Of a stretch of 64,000 nt of DNA, positions 30,473 through 45,146 are shown in pieces. The stretch comes from Sabellastarte sp. h YS-2021 (taxonomy: Eukaryota > Annelida > Polychaeta > Sabellida > Sabellidae). The notes beneath the pieces are model-generated. The model was not told where the DNA came from and made no database searches. It saw only the letters and a program-made list of their open reading frames with translations. Within the stretch, counting starts at the first letter, position 1. Each line of letters starts with the position of its first letter. The DNA is taken from NCBI GenBank assembly GCA_964017235.1, contig OZ024940.1, forward strand, positions 28,266,573 through 28,330,572, read 5' to 3'. Both the position numbers and the translations under genes were made by a program.

Positions 30473-30799
30473 ATGTATTTGAATTGGTTTGTGTTCTGAG
30501 GAAGGAGTGAGGCCCCGAAATGTTAAATAAATTTATATTATTTCTCTTTTATAATAACATTTCTTTTATTTTGTGTGTTTGAAGAAACAAAGACCAAAGC
30601 AGCACATTTAAAAGTTTACCAAGGTTTTGTTTTAAAGCTGCCAAAATGAGAAACTTGATATCACAATTCCCCAGTCGTCTGTGCACTTTCTTATCAAATT
30701 TCGGTACAAATGTGCAGTCGGAAGGTAGGCCAAAAGGATTGGCCACTTTTAACAAAACAAGGTTTGTGTCTAAGTTATCCCCAATGGATTTTTACTTAA
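30473..30799 (+). mobile_element. Second P 5' end (B2)
   Basis: Copy of 9870-10196, motif at 30496-30520. The inverted Q and P pieces follow at 30800-31528. Confidence 0.75.
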
Positions 30800-31637
30800 A
30801 TATTCCAAGTTACTAAAGTTATGCTGCTTGGCTCTTTAAATATCCATATAAAATAGTAAACAAAGTAAATTTGAATGTTCCTGCATTTTCCATGTTACAT
30901 CTTTCAGTGCATTTCTCATCAGGTTAAAGGAACAGCTTTGAAGAATACCTTTACTTCTCCTCGATGAACCGTTGAACTTAAGTAAAAATCCATATAAAAT
31001 AGTAAACAAAGTAAAAACAAAGAGCATTTCAAATAAACAGATTTATTTGAGCTTTCGGAGCTTCACTCCTTCATCAGAAATGGCTTACAATTGTTTAAAT
31101 TTGAAAGAAAGCTCTTTTTATATGTAAATGAACAAAATTACATCAAAATGACGTTTTAATAAAGCAAAACACGACATTATTACTTAAAACACATATTTAG
31201 TCACATTTACGTCATGAATTTTAAGATGACGTCACAAAAAAAATTTTTTTTACTATGACGTCACAAAAATCAAAATTTTTAAATTTTTTTGCAATTTTTC
31301 ACTATGACGTCACAAAATCGAAAATTTTCAAATTTTTAAAAATTTTTTTTAAATTCACTATAATGTCAAAAAAATCCAAAATTTCTTATATAAGAACAAT
31401 TTGGGCTATGACAATAAAAATTAATATCCTCCACAAAAGAATTTGAATTAAACAAATTGTAAGAGAGATAACATTTATACTACAATTCCATTGTCCCTGT
31501 TCATACCCAGTGGGTACACACAGCCAAATTTGGATGATGAAGTAGGCTACCTTTTCCAAGAGAAACCTTTAGTTTCATATCGTAGAGTCCGAAATGTGAA
31601 AGATATGCTTGTACACTCAAACATTGGTGTAAATTCT

Positions 31638-32937
31638 ATGACTATGGTCTTAACACAATGAAATATTTCCTAGAAAAACGTGAAATTCAGAATCCACCCA
31701 CCCACACGTTATTAAGACTTGCAGAACTTGTGTTGACACAAAATTGTTTCAGTTTTGATGATGCTTTCTATTCGCAAACAGGTGGGACAATGATTGGGAC
31801 TCCATTTGGACCTGAATATTCAAATTTGGCTGTTGGAAAATTTGAATTACACGTTGCTGATAGGTTCAATGGTGCTATGCCAGAATTTTCTCACAGATAT
31901 ATTGATGATGTAGTTGGTCCAACCTCCATCTTGAGAGTAGATTAATTTATTGATTATGTGTGCAATTTCCATCCAGCTTTTCACTTTACTTTTGTTGTAT
32001 CTGAGACAGAAATAGAATTTTTGGATATAAAAATTTCAGTTTCCAGAAAAAATTGCCCACCTCAGTACATTACAAGGCTACTGACAGTCATTCATATTTA
32101 AGATATGGTTCTTGCCACCCAAAGGCTTGTAAAAATGCTATACCATACTCTCAGTTTTTAAGATTGAGAAGACTGTGTTCAGAAGAAAACGATTTTGTGT
32201 CAAAAGTGAATGAAATGGAAAATTTCTTTCTTGTGAGGGATTATCCCCAAAAAGGAATTGATAAAACAAAAACATAAGTAATTGGAATCAATCGAGCTCA
32301 AGTTCTTCAAAAAAGACCAAAAGGGGTGAACACTACCTTCAATTCACACAGCCAAATGATAAAAAACATCATAGAAAGAAATTTTCACATTTTGCAATTG
32401 GATGATAAAGTAGGCTACCTTTTCCAAGAGAAACCTTTAGTTTCATATCGTAGAGTCCGAAATGTGAAAGATATGCTTGTACACTCAAACATTGGTGTAA
32501 ATTCTAAAGTCGGCAAAACTCTTAAATGTGGTTGGACAAGATGTTTTACCTGTCCTCATGTTTTTGATGATGTCCACCAAGTCAGAGGGCCAAAGGGTGT
32601 ATATTCTCCAAAGGACAACTTTAGTTGTGTCAGCAAAGATATAATATACTGTATCGAATGTTTGAAATGTGGTAGTCTATACATAGGGGCAACTGAAAGA
32701 AGATTAGGGGACAGAATTCGAGAACATTTAAGTGATATAAAGACTAAGCAACCCCAGAAACAGGTATCTGTGCATTTTAACTCACAAGGGCATAGCTTGA
32801 ATGACCTGAAAGTTCAAGTTTTATATCAAAATTTTAGGGACAAGTTTTCCAAAAAGGCAAAAGAAAGCTTCTTGATTCAAAAATTAGGCACTGTGTTTCC
32901 GGATGGGATGAATATAGATGGGGGAATTGTAACTTAA
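31638..32937 (+). pseudogene. Retroelement P2 (B2)
   Basis: Pieces 31658-31945, 32053-32277 and 32326-32937; Ile to Val at 32629 in the Cys-rich segment (CVSKD). Confidence 0.9.
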
Positions 32938-33155
32938 AGTTTCTTATTATATTTACTTAACTTTTCTTTACATTTTCTTTCATATGCATATTACATATTC
33001 ACTCTGTAATCCTTGCATCCTTTGTATTTATATAAGATTTCTTCCATTTGGAACGCTAAATGAGGTAATTTTTATGTTATATTGTGTGGTGACGTGTTTT
33101 TAACTACAGGATTTTTAAAATTAAGAATGAAAACAATTTAGACGAGAAAGAAAAT

Positions 33156-34217
33156 ATTTGGTAATACAAGAAAAACTACCTGAAGGAGTAAATTTACCTC
33201 TAGGGCCCTCAACTGTGTGTACCTCATTGAAAACAAAGGGACATGTAAGACAACGTTTTCTACCACATAGCAAAGTTATGCCAGAAACATCTTTTGAACT
33301 GAATCTAGAGTGGACCAGCATGTCTCTTATGTTCCTGTCCCTACGGTATGAAATCAGAGGTTTTTGTTGAAACAAATAGCCCACTTCCTCGTCAAGATTT
33401 AGCATGTGAAAATTCTTCTCCACAATGTCCATTATTACTTTACTGTGAGAGTTGTATGTAAGGGTAAGTATAACCCTATTCATTTCTTCAGCAGGTTCTT
33501 TTTGTTTCAAAGCATCAGCTCTACTGATATGAGAAACTCTATCTATGGCCTTAGAAACAATATCCTGGGGATAATCTCTCTCTAGAAAGAAATGTTCCAT
33601 TTCCTTCTCTTTTGCCTTCAAATCCTGCCTATCAGAACATAGGCGCTTTAAACGGAGAAATTGTGAAAATGGAATAGCACTTACTTCAGAAACTGTGAAA
33701 GTATATTGAAAGGATGGGTGGAAATTGCTGACAAAATTTATAAATCTATCCAGATTTTCTCTAGACATTGAAGTTGCACCCAAAATATCATCAATATACC
33801 TTTTGTGAAACTCAGGAAAAGAACCATCATATGTTTCAGAGATTTCATTTTCCTGCTTCCCCACAGCCAAACAAGAGTATTCTGGGCCGAATGGTGTGCC
33901 TATCATTGTACCGCCAGTTTGTGAATAGTAGTTATCACCAAACTTGAAGCAATTCTGTGTCAAAACTAGTTCTGCTAGTCTCAGAAGGGTATGTGTTGGA
34001 GGATTCTGAACATTTCTTTTCTCCAAAAAGTATTTTAGTGCATTCAGACCATACTCATTGGGAATATTAGTATAGAGACCCTTAATGTCCATGGTAAACA
34101 AAAGCCTATTTTCACCTCGAAGTCGAAAATTTCGCACCAAGTTCAATGCATGATTAGTGTCCTTTACAAAAGTTGGCAAAGCTCTCACAATGGGCTTGAG
34201 TGTATCGCTGAGATATA
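33156..34217 (-). pseudogene. Retroelement Q, minus copy (B2)
   Basis: The open frame spans 33121-34338; its structure is as at 12553-13614. Confidence 0.9.
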
Positions 34218-35733
34218 TGTGCAAGAGACCTTCCAGATACGGCAGCAGCTTTATTGGTTGAGAAACCGAAATGTAGCAATTTATATATTTTGCCGAAAAT
34301 CCATAAGCCAGGAAACCCAGGTAGGCCAGTTGTTTCATCTTGTTCCTGTCCTACTAATGTATTTTCAAAATATCTCAGTGATACACTCAAGCCCATTGTG
34401 AGAGCTTTGCCAACTTTTGTAAAGGACACTAATCATGGATTGAACTTGGTGCGAAATTTTCGATTTCGAGGTGAAAATAGGCTTTTGTTTACTATGGACA
34501 TTAAGGGTCTCTATACTAATATTCCCAATGAGTATGGTCTGAATGCACTAAAATACTTTTTGGAGAAAAGAAATGTTCAGAATCCCCCAACACATACCCT
34601 TCTGAGACTAGCAGAACTAGTTTTGACACAGAATTGCTTCAAGTTTGGTGATAACTACTATTCACAAACTGGCGGTACAATGATAGGCACACCATTCGGG
34701 CTAGAATACTCTTGTTTGGATGTGGGGAAGCAGGAAATTGAAATCTCTGAAACATATGATGGTCCTTTTCCTGAGTTTCACAAAAGGTATATTGATGATA
34801 TTTTGGGTGCAACTTCAATGTCTAGAGAAAATCTGGATAGATTTATAAATTTTGTCAGCAATTTCCACCCATCCTTTCAATATACTTTCACAGTTTCTGA
34901 ATTTCCTTGACATCAAGTTGTGTGTCAAAGCAGATGCAATTAGCACATGGGTTTACTACAAAGAAACTGACAGTCATGCTTACCTTAAATATGGTTCCTC
35001 CGATCCAAAGTCATGCAAAAATGCTATTCCATTTTCACAATTTCTCCGTTTAAAGCGCCTATGTTCTGATACGCAGGATTTGAAGGCAAAAGAGAAGGAA
35101 ATGGAACATTTATTTCTAGCGAGAGATTATCCCCAGGATATTGTTTCTAAGGCCATAGATAGAGTTTCTCATATCAGTAGAGCTGATGCTTTGAAACAAA
35201 AAGAACCTGCTGAAGAAATGAATAGGGTTATACTTACCCTTACATACAACTCTCACAGTAAAGTAATAAAGGACATGCTGGTCCAGTCTAGAATCAGTTC
35301 AAAAGATGTTTCTGGCATAACTTTGCCATGTGGTAGAAAACGTTGTCTTACATGTCCGTTTGTTTTCAATGAGGTACACACAGTTGAGGGCCCTAGAGGC
35401 AAATTTACTCCTTCAGGTAGTTTTTCTTGTATCACCAAAGATGTCATTTATTGCATTGAATGTATTCGATGTGGAGAGATTTATATCGGGGAAACAGAAA
35501 GGAGGTTAGGAGATAGGATAAGAGAACACTTGAGAGATGTCAAGAACAAGAATAGACATAGAGAGGTAGCTATTCACTTCAACTCTTTGGGCCACAGTTT
35601 AGATCATTTCAGAGTGAAAGTTCTGTTTGAAAGTTACTTCATTATGAAATTTGGCTGTGTACCCACTGGGTATGAACAGGGACAATGGAATTGTAGTATA
35701 AATGTTATCTCTCTTTCAATTTATTTAATTTGA
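34214..35733 (+). pseudogene. Retroelement Q, plus copy (B2)
   Basis: Frames 34254-34910 and 34852-35733, with the same frameshift and deletions as B1. The AT-rich 3' region and terminal repeats follow to about 36451. Confidence 0.9.
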
Positions 35734-36451
35734 ATTCTTTTGTTGAGGATATTGATTTTTATTGTCATTGTTAAAATTGTGCGAATTTAAGAAATTTTGG
35801 ATTTTTTGACATTATAGTGATTTTTAATAAAATTTTAAAAAATTTTTAAATTTTCGATTTTGTGATGTCATATTGAAAAATTGCAAAAAAAATTAAAATT
35901 TTAATTTTTGTGACGTCATAGTAAAAAAAAAATTTTTTGTGACGTCATCTTGAAATTTATGACGTAAATATGACTGAATATGTGTTTCACGTAATAATGA
36001 CGTGTTTTGCTTTGTTAAAACGTCATTTTGATGTAATTTTGTTTATTTACATATGAAAAGAGCTTTCTTTCAAATTTAAACAATTGTAAGCTATTTCTGA
36101 TGAAGGAGTGAATCTCCGAAAGCCCAAGTTAATATATTTATTTGACATGTTCTTTGTTTTTACTTTGTTATTTTATTAAGATTCTTGGTGGTTTAACTTT
36201 CTCTTGTAAAAAGAGAGAATAAGCCCTTTTAAAAGTCATTGACTTAAAGTCAAAGGTTTTTGTCAAGTTTAGATAAATCTTTAAAAGCAGCTAGAGCATT
36301 AGCACAGAACACAGGCTTTTGAATTGAATCAAGGCGTGAGGCTCCGAAAGCTTAAATAAGTTTATTTATTTTATACGCTCTTTGTTTTTACTTTGTTTAC
36401 TATTTTATATGGATATTTAAAAAGAGCTAAGCAGCATAACTTTATTAACTT

Positions 36452-37867
36452 GACATATCTAACAGATGGATAAGACAATGAAAAATAAGTATCCAAATAT
36501 CTAAATTTATGGATTGAACTATTAATAGAGGCCCCTTTGGGCCAACTTAGGTCCATTATGGTATGTCTTTTATCAGTATTTTGCTTCGGGCGAGTCATCA
36601 ATGGAGAAACGTGAACTGGAAATGGCAGTTGTTGAAAAGGACCATATATTGCTCCATAGTTCAATTCTTCAGTTATATACTTTTCAATTTGATCCTTATG
36701 TTGTGTGGCCGAAGTATGATTTTGGTATGTTGGTTGGAGTATGGAGTTTCTGTCGAAATCGAGAGGGAAACCATAATTTATGAGATCTGGGAGTTGTTTA
36801 TCCCAATAATCTTGAAGATGGAAATACCATCTTTGCGGATTGAGTTGAGTAGGTACTGGTATTCTGGATTTTAAAAAATTTGGAACTCCACTATTGCGTA
36901 TTATTTTATGAGCCTCTATGATATCAGGTACTTTTTTCCAGACAATGTCTGGGCCTTCATAAACTTTCAAGTCATTTAATGGAATATATCCAAAGTCGCC
37001 CCCATTTTGTGCTAAACAGGCCATATGATCTTTACTCAGATGTTTATTTTTCCACACATATAGAGGAATTTGTTGTAATGTTTCATCAGAGTGACAATTC
37101 ATATCTTTGGCTACATGTGTTTGTGCTTTTTGAAGAAAATTTTTAGCCAAAGTCTGATTTTGGTTATCATGTGCCTTATCATGTGCCTGTTGAGTGACTT
37201 TTAATGTATCTGGGATATCAGTGCTCTGTCTCACATGATGAGACAAGGCACTAAAATTTTTGTCGTGAGCAACAACATGGAAGCGACCTGGTTTGCCATT
37301 GATTGATTTATCAGATACTTCAGTATAGGAAGCATGTTCGCATGCAGTGTACTCTTTACTTGATTTGTCATTAAAAGGCTGTAATTCCCCCTCAGAATCC
37401 CCAATATCACTATAACGGTTTGATGACGAATCGTCAAGCAGATCAGTCAAAATGTGAAACCTATTAGTAAGAAACCCCTGATGGTGAGCATCTGAACTGA
37501 CTTCACTGGTTTGAACCCGTGTCTTGGCATATGAGGGTCTATTAGGGGAAGTACAGCCTTTTGCATTCACACTCACCTTGGAAGGGGTAACGATTTTAGG
37601 TTTGACCTTGTCGTTGTTGACAGTGACGATGCGGGGATCCGAAGTAACATGGTTGTAAACCACATTTTGTTTTGAATTACAGTATAGAGTTTTGGCAACT
37701 TGGGCGTACGTCCTATGATCCCTTGTGTTATTAAAAGCTTTGGAAGAGTGAAACCATTGAAAAGCTATTTGTTTATCTGTATGCAACTCAGAAATTTTTA
37801 ACATTTTTAGTGTTCCAAACCATTCTAGTTTTAAAATGACACAAGTTATGAGGACCCACGCCCAGGT
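36452..37867 (-). pseudogene. DIRS-like pol, truncated (B2)
   Basis: The open frame from the first ATG spans 36371-37804; same protein as B1. Confidence 0.87.
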
Positions 37868-39080
37868 TTACTCGTTTTTTGTATTTTTTGATTTGTTCTG
37901 GCATTCCATTTCAGAATGTGGAAAAGATTTGCCATTCTTGCTGAAGCAATAATTGCATACATGTTTGTAAATCACACCTTTCGTTTAATGGGCGGCTTGA
38001 TGCATGCATGAGCCCTGGTTGAAAAATTGGCAAATCATGGTCCTAGCAGTTTTGTCACGTTTTGTAGCATTTTTGGCAAAATTTTGAGTAGCAGGGGTAT
38101 GACGTTGAGCAATATGCTCGCATAATTCGATCAATGAGATCAGTTTGAGTATAATCTTTGATCTCACCTTGTTCCATACGACAGAGTAAAACTGCATGGC
38201 AGGCCTTTGCAGAGCTCCAGGAAAAATCATTAGAATCATCTAGTAACGAAATAAGATAATCCAACATAGAATCTTTGTTTTGAATACAATTTTCATCACG
38301 CATTGTTCTGCAAAAGCCTGCCATCCATTGACCCATGGTTAATTGGTCGTATGAAACTCTTTCTTTCTGGGAACCTGCCAAGACATGTTCGTGGGGCCAT
38401 TTTACTCTATTTTTGACGAAAACATCAACTGTTCCACCCCTTTGGGACTTAATTTTATTCTCTGACATACCTGACTTTGCTAATTGCTGTAATTCTTTAA
38501 TTCTCTCTTCAACACTACGTTGTATTTGGTTGTTTGCTCTGATTTATTCTAACGAAGGAATCTGTGCAGTACCAGACTGGGGAAACATTTCCGTGTTAAC
38601 AGTGGGAGTACTTTTTTCCGCATGAGTACTGTCTAGTTTGTTGATACTAGTACTTTTATGGGTTTTTGACACACGGCTGCCCTTGACTTTGGATTTATCA
38701 GCTGTTTTCTTGACAGGCTTGTCCTCTAATTTGGAAAGCCTATCATTAATGGCAGTAAGCTGTGACAAAATTTGTTGGTTGACTAGGGTTTGTGTCTCTT
38801 GAAAGCCAGAGTCATGGGCAGACTTGTTGGATTTTTCAACATGTAACCGGTTAAACGAACGCCCACTTGGGCCCGAACCGTCACTGTCAGAATCATGCAT
38901 AATTTGCCCACAGTCTATGTCACTGTCTGATACTGAAGAATCTGAATCTTGGTGAGACATGGTTTGTTTTTGCCCCAACAAGTTCGTTACAAATTCGTTA
39001 TCATCCGACATATGCAATTCAAACTGTACGTGAGATGTATCAGACTTTTGTGAACGCAAATTATATTTTTTCTTCTCCAT
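37868..39080 (-). pseudogene. DIRS-like gag, broken (B2)
   Basis: Frames 38544-39080, 38055-38468 and 37985-38239. It keeps the Cys of ICQFF that B1 has lost. Confidence 0.85.
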
Positions 39081-39673
39081 ATAACACAGATCGAAAGACT
39101 AAGATAAATAAAACATATAACTAAAAACAACAATCAGTGGTACACGGAGAAGAAAAAAAGAATAAATTAAAATGTCCTTGAGGTGTTATCCCTTCCAAGT
39201 GTGAGCTGTAAATGGAAGAAGGGTTCAAATTTTTTGGCTAAAGAAGGCGTAGGGAGCCAATCAGAAGCCAGTTTACAACCAGCATGGTCATACATACTAA
39301 ATGCCAGTTTAAGGTACCCTCTCAGGAATGATCTACCTGACACCAAGGTGTCATCCCGCAAATAAACAAAATTACATCAAAATGACGTTTTAACAAAGCA
39401 AAACACGTTATTATTACTTAAAACACATATTCAATCATATTTACTCATATTTTTTTTTTTACTAATTAAAATTTTTAATTTTTTTGCAATTTTTCACTAT
39501 GACGTCACAAAATCGAAAATTTTAAAATTTTAAAATTTGTTTTAAAAAATCACTATAATGTCAAAAAAATCCAAAATTTCTTAAATTCGCACAATTTTAA
39601 CAATGACAATAAAAATCAATATCCTCAACAAAAGAATTCAAATTAAACAAATTGTAAGAGAGATAACATTTAT

Positions 39674-40664
39674 ACTACAATTCCATTGTCCCTGTTCATA
39701 CCCAGTGGGTACACACAGCCAAATTTCATAATGAGTTGAAGTGAATAGCTACCTCTCTATGTCTATTCTTGTTCTTGGCATCTCTCAAGTGGTCTCTTAT
39801 CCTATCTCCTAACCTCCTTTCTGTTTCCCCGATATAAATCTCTCCACATCTAATACATTCAATGCAATAAATATCCATATAAAATAGTAAACAAAGTAAA
39901 AACAAAGAGCGTATAAAATAAATAAATTTATTTAAGCTTTTTACAAGCTGTTTCTGATGAAGGAGTGAGGCTCCGAAAGCTTAAATAAATTTATTTATTT
40001 TATACGCTCTTTGTTTTTACTATGTTTACTATTTTATATGGATATTTAAAAAGAGCCAAGCGGCATAACTTTATAAACTTGGAATATCAATGCAATAAAT
40101 GACATCTTTGGTGATACAAGAAAAACTACCTGACGGAGTAAATTTACCTCTAGGGCCCTCAACTGTGTGTACCTCATTGAAAACAAAGGGACATGTAAGA
40201 CAACGTTTTCTACCAAATGGCAAAGTTATGCCAGACACATCTTTTGAACTGAATCTAGAGTGGACCAGCATGTCTCTTATGTTCCTGTCCCGGTATGAAA
40301 TCAGAGGTTTTTGTTGAAACAAATAGCCCACTTCCTCGTCAAGATTTAGCATGTGAAAATTCTTCTCCACAATATCTGTTATTACCTTACTGTGAGAGTT
40401 GTATGTAAGGGTAAGTATAACCCTATTCATTTCTTCAGCAGGTTCTTTTTGTTTCAAAGCATCAGCTCTACTGATATTAGAAACTCTATCTATGGCCTTA
40501 GAAACAATATCCTGGGGATAATCTCTCGCTAGAAAGAAATGTTCCATTTCCTTCTCTTTTGCCTTCAAATCCTGCCTAGGAGCTTTAAACGGAGAAATTG
40601 TGAAAATGGAATAGCATTTTTGCATGACTTTGGGTGGGAGGAACCATATTTAAGGTAAGCATTT
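39674..40664 (-). pseudogene. Retroelement Q, interrupted copy (B2)
   Basis: Open stretch 40071-40625, with the fold-back insertion at 39859-40100. Confidence 0.9.
39859..40100 (+). mobile_element. Fold-back insertion with 14-bp duplication (B2)
   Basis: Copy of 4718-4959. Confidence 0.85.
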
Positions 40665-40916
40665 ATAAGCACTCTTGTTTAGACAGCCTCCCTTCGCAAA
40701 TTTCTTTTTGTTCATCTGATAAAAATTTTAAATCTTCAACTTAAGCCAGGTCCAAATAATCAACTAAGCTGTGATCCATAGCTTCTTTTGACATTAATTG
40801 TTTATAAAAATTCCGGACATGTTTTAAAATTTCCTTCTGCTTATTAACTAAAATTCCATCCACTAGCAATTTATCTAAAGTACGTTTTTCTGCTCTTTTT
40901 TGTTTCTTTATTTAAG
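40665..40916 (-). pseudogene. LINE-like fragment (B2)
   Basis: Copy of 5524-5775. Confidence 0.6.
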
Positions 40917-41121
40917 AAAAATCTTCACAATATATTCAAAATTCAAATAATTATTTGAAACTATCAAAATATATCGCTCCTCACTTCAATATCGTGCTGA
41001 AGCTGCTCTCAGATATTTTTCATTTTCGTATAATTTATTTTCCGATATGTACAGTGTAATATGTAATGCCAGACACTTCTTTTGAACTGAATCTAGAGTG
41101 GACCAGCATGTCTCTTATGTT

Positions 41122-41332
41122 AAATAATAAACAAAGTAAAAACAAAGAGCATATCAAATAAATAGATTTATTTGAGCTTTCGGAGCTTCACTCCTTCATC
41201 AGAAATAGCTTACAATTGTTTAAATTTAAATTGCTTTCAAATTTAAACAATTGTAAGCTATTTCTGATGAAGGAGTGAAGCTCCGAAAGCTCAAATCCAT
41301 TTTTTATTTTATATGCTCTTTGTTTATTATTT
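41122..41332. repeat. Terminal-repeat palindrome at the B2/A3 boundary
   Basis: Copy of 5981-6191. Confidence 0.92.
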
Positions 41333-41965
41333 CACAAAGAATAAATGAGACAAACTTTCTTCATGCTGTTGACATAAGATACATTTTGGGCTTTCGACAA
41401 TTTTTCTAAAGAAATATAAATATTGGTTCACTTGGTAAGATATGATGAACCATTCTATAAGTTACATCTCTGCTTTCCGGAGAAAGCAAAGGATGGTTCA
41501 TGTTTCGGAAAGATTTTGAAAAATCAATCTTTGGGAAGATATTTAAGATTCTTGGTGGTTTAACTTTCTCTTGTAAACAGAGAGAATTGAGCCCTTTTTA
41601 AAAGTCATTGACTGAAAGTCAAAGGATTTGTCAAGTTTAGATAAATCTTAAAAGCAGCTAGAGCATTAGCATAGAACACAGGCTTTTCAATTGAATCAAG
41701 ACCACATCTTGAGATAAATATTCTCTCAGATCAAGCTTAAGCCAGTACATGGCAAAATTTTTCCATTTACAATGGCTACCATATAAAAGGTAGGTGAATA
41801 AAAATATTTTAGCTTTCATTAGATATAAGTAAGGGAAATACCACCACCAGCATAGCTGTTGTATAGCATTTCACATTTGAGACACTGTCTTGTTATTCCA
41901 CAAAAAGTGAATTTGAATTGGTATTTGAATTGGTTTGTGTTCTGAGGAAGGAGTGAGGCTCCGAA

Positions 41966-44725
41966 ATGTCAAATAATTTATATTATTGCTCTTTTATCAT
42001 AACATTTCTTTTCTTTGCTGTGTTTGAAGAAACAAAGAGCGAAGCAGCACATTTAAAAAGTTTATCAAGGTTTTGTTTCAAAGCTCCCAAAATGAGAAAC
42101 TTGAAATCACAATTCCACAGTCGTCTGTGCACTTTCTTATCAAATTTCGGTACAAATGTGCAGTCGGAAGCTAGGGGAAAAGGTTTGGCCACTTTTAACA
42201 AAACAACGTTTGCGTCTCAGAGAAGGTTTCTTACAACGTGTTTGCAAAGAAAAGTTATCCCAAATGGATTTTCACTTAAGTTCAACAGTTCATCGAGTAA
42301 AGGTATTCTTCAAAGCTGTTCCTTTAACCTGATGAGAAATGCACTGAAAGATGTAACATGGAAAATTCAGGAACATTCAAAGAATCTTAAGGCAAGTACT
42401 CAAAATCTTCAGGTTTGGTGTACCCATTCCAAGTTTGCCCAGATTTCACATTTTATTCATACATGCAACTATGAACTTTATTTTAAACTGGACGAAATCA
42501 AATGTAATAAGTTGAAAGATCTTTTGCCCAAATTGGATGAAAAGGATTAGAATTCTATCCGATTTGGATAATTCAGAACGTTCACTTCTTAGAAAAGGTC
42601 TAGGATTTGTTCTAGTTCACAAACAACCAGATCCAGTTCGAAGTCTTGAAGACCTCCATAGATTCCACCATAAGGTGAGACTTCATGCTTTTTTCAATAA
42701 CCTGGATCAGACTATTAACGAAAGAAACCATGCAAGTGATTTACCTGATGATGAAGTCATGAGCTTCAAGAGACAATCTAGGTCATCATTTACACCTAAA
42801 GAAGGTCAGTTTGACGCAGTTGATAGATTCATGTCAAAATGTTGTGATGATTTTTCTCAATCTAATTTTAAACCACCAAAAAGATCAAATTTGAAAGCAG
42901 ATGAAGAAGAGGCCCTTCAAAAACTCAGAAAGAGAGAAGACATTGTTATCAAACCTGCTGATAAAGGGGGAGCTGTAGTTGTGTGGAGAAAGGATCTCTA
43001 TTGTAACGAAGCCAAGAAGCAATTATCATGTGAACAATTTTATACAAAACTTGATTGTGCCATCACTAACCAAATAAGTAAAACAGTAGAAAAAGAACTC
43101 AAATCAATCATCTCTAAAGGTGAATTGCCAAAAACAGCATTGAACTTAGTGGTAGACAATCCTAAATGGAGTAATTTAATTACATGTTGCCCAAGATTCA
43201 GAAACTTGGAAACCCTGGTAGACCTGTTGTGTCCTCTTGTTCTTGCCCGACAACTTTGATATCCAAGTACCTTAGTGAGTTTTTGAAACCAATAGTTACC
43301 AAACTTACCATCTTGTGTGAAAGACACTAATCATGCCTTGAAGATGATGGAAAACTTCCGATTTCAAGAAGAAAATGCTCTTCTTTTCACCATGGATATA
43401 AAGGGACTTTACACTAATATACCCAATGACTATGGTCTTAACACAATGAAATATTTCCTAGAAAAACGTGAAATTCAGAATCCACCCACCCACACGTTAT
43501 TAAGACTTGCAGAACTTGTGTTGACACAAAATTGTTTCAGTTTTGATGATGCTTTCTATTCGCAAACAGGTGGGACAATGATTGGGACTCCATTTGGACC
43601 TGAATATTCAAATTTGGCTGTTGGAAAATTTGAATTACACGTTGCTGATAGGTTCAATGGTGCTATGCCAGAATTTTCTCACAGATATATTGATGATGTA
43701 GTTGGTCCAACCTCCATCTTGAGAGTAGATTAATTTATTGATTATGTGTGCAATTTCCATCCAGCTTTTCACTTTACTTTTGTTGTATCTGAGACAGAAA
43801 TAGAATTTTTGGATATAAAAATTTCAGTTTCCAGAAAAAATTGTCCACCTCAGTACATTACAAGGCTACTGACAGTCATTCATATTTAAGATATGGTTCT
43901 TGCCACCCAAAGGCTTGTAAAAATGCTATACCATACTCTCAGTTTTTAAGATTGAGAAGACTGTGTTCAGAAGAAAACGATTTTGTGTCAAAAGTGAATG
44001 AAATGGAAAATTTCTTTCTTGTGAGGGATTATCCCCAAAAAGGAATTGATAAAACAAAAACATAAGTAATTGGAATCAATCGAGCTCAAGTTCTTCAAAA
44101 AAGACCAAAAGGGGTGAACACTACCTTCAATTCACACAGCCAAATGATAAAAAACATCATAGAAAGAAATTTTCACATTTTGCAATTGGATGATGAAGTA
44201 GGCTACCTTTTCCAAGAGAAACCTTTAGTTTCATATCGTAGAGACCGAAATGTGAAAGATATGCTTGTACACGCAAACATTGGTGTAAATTCTAAAGTCG
44301 GCAAAACTCGTAAATGTGTCCGGACAAGATGTTTTACCTGTCCTCATGTTTTTGATGATGTCCACCAAGTCAGAGGGCCAAAGGGTGTATACTCTCCAAA
44401 GGACAACATTAGTTGTATCAGCAAAGATATAATATACTGTATCGAATGTTTGAAATGTGGTAGTCTTTACATAGGGGAAACTGAAAGAAGACTAGGGGAC
44501 AGAATTCGAGAACATTTAAGAGATATAAAGACTAAGCAACCCCAGAAACAGGTATCTGTGCATTTTAACTCACAAGGGCATAGTTTGAATGACCTAAAAG
44601 TTCAAGTTTTATATCAAAATTTTAGGGACAAGTTTTCCAGAAAGGCAAAAGAAAGCTTTTTGATTCAAAAATTAGGCACTGTGTTTCCGGATGGGATGAA
44701 TATAGATGGGGGAATGGAAACTTAA
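41966..44725 (+). pseudogene. Retroelement P, A3 copy
   Basis: Pieces 41966-42550, 42537-43259, 43317-43733, 43841-44065 and 44114-44725. It has the Asn and Glu states of A1, with the N-terminal frame open. Confidence 0.92.
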
Positions 44726-44822
44726 AGTTTCTTATTATATTTACTTACCTTTTCTTTACATTTTCTTTCATATGGATATTACATATTCACTCTGTAATCT
44801 TTGCATCCTTTGTATTTTGTAT

Positions 44823-45146
44823 TTACATAAGATTTCTTCCATTTGGAACGCTAAATTGTGTCTCTTGAAAGCCAGAGTCATGGGCAGACTTGTTGGATTT
44901 TTCAACATGTAACCGGTTAAACGAATGCTCAGTTGGGCCCGAACCGTCACTGTCAGAATCATGCATAATTTGCCCACAGTCTATGTCACTGTCTGATACT
45001 GAAGAATCTGAATCTTGGTGAGACATGGTTTGTTTTTGCCCCAACAAGTTCGTTACAAATTCGTTATCATCCGACATATGCAATTCAAACTGTACGTGAG
45101 ATGTATCAGACTTTTGTGAACGCAAATTATATTTTTTCTTCTCCAT
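44823..45146 (-). pseudogene. DIRS-like gag stub (A3)
   Basis: As in A1, including the His state. Confidence 0.8.

Larger units (their letters stand above)
26669..41206. repeat. Array unit B2
   Basis: Second long unit. Private changes include a nonsense codon in the P RT motif A region (28872-28874), a T at 30524 and an Ile-to-Val change in P2 (32629). Confidence 0.93.
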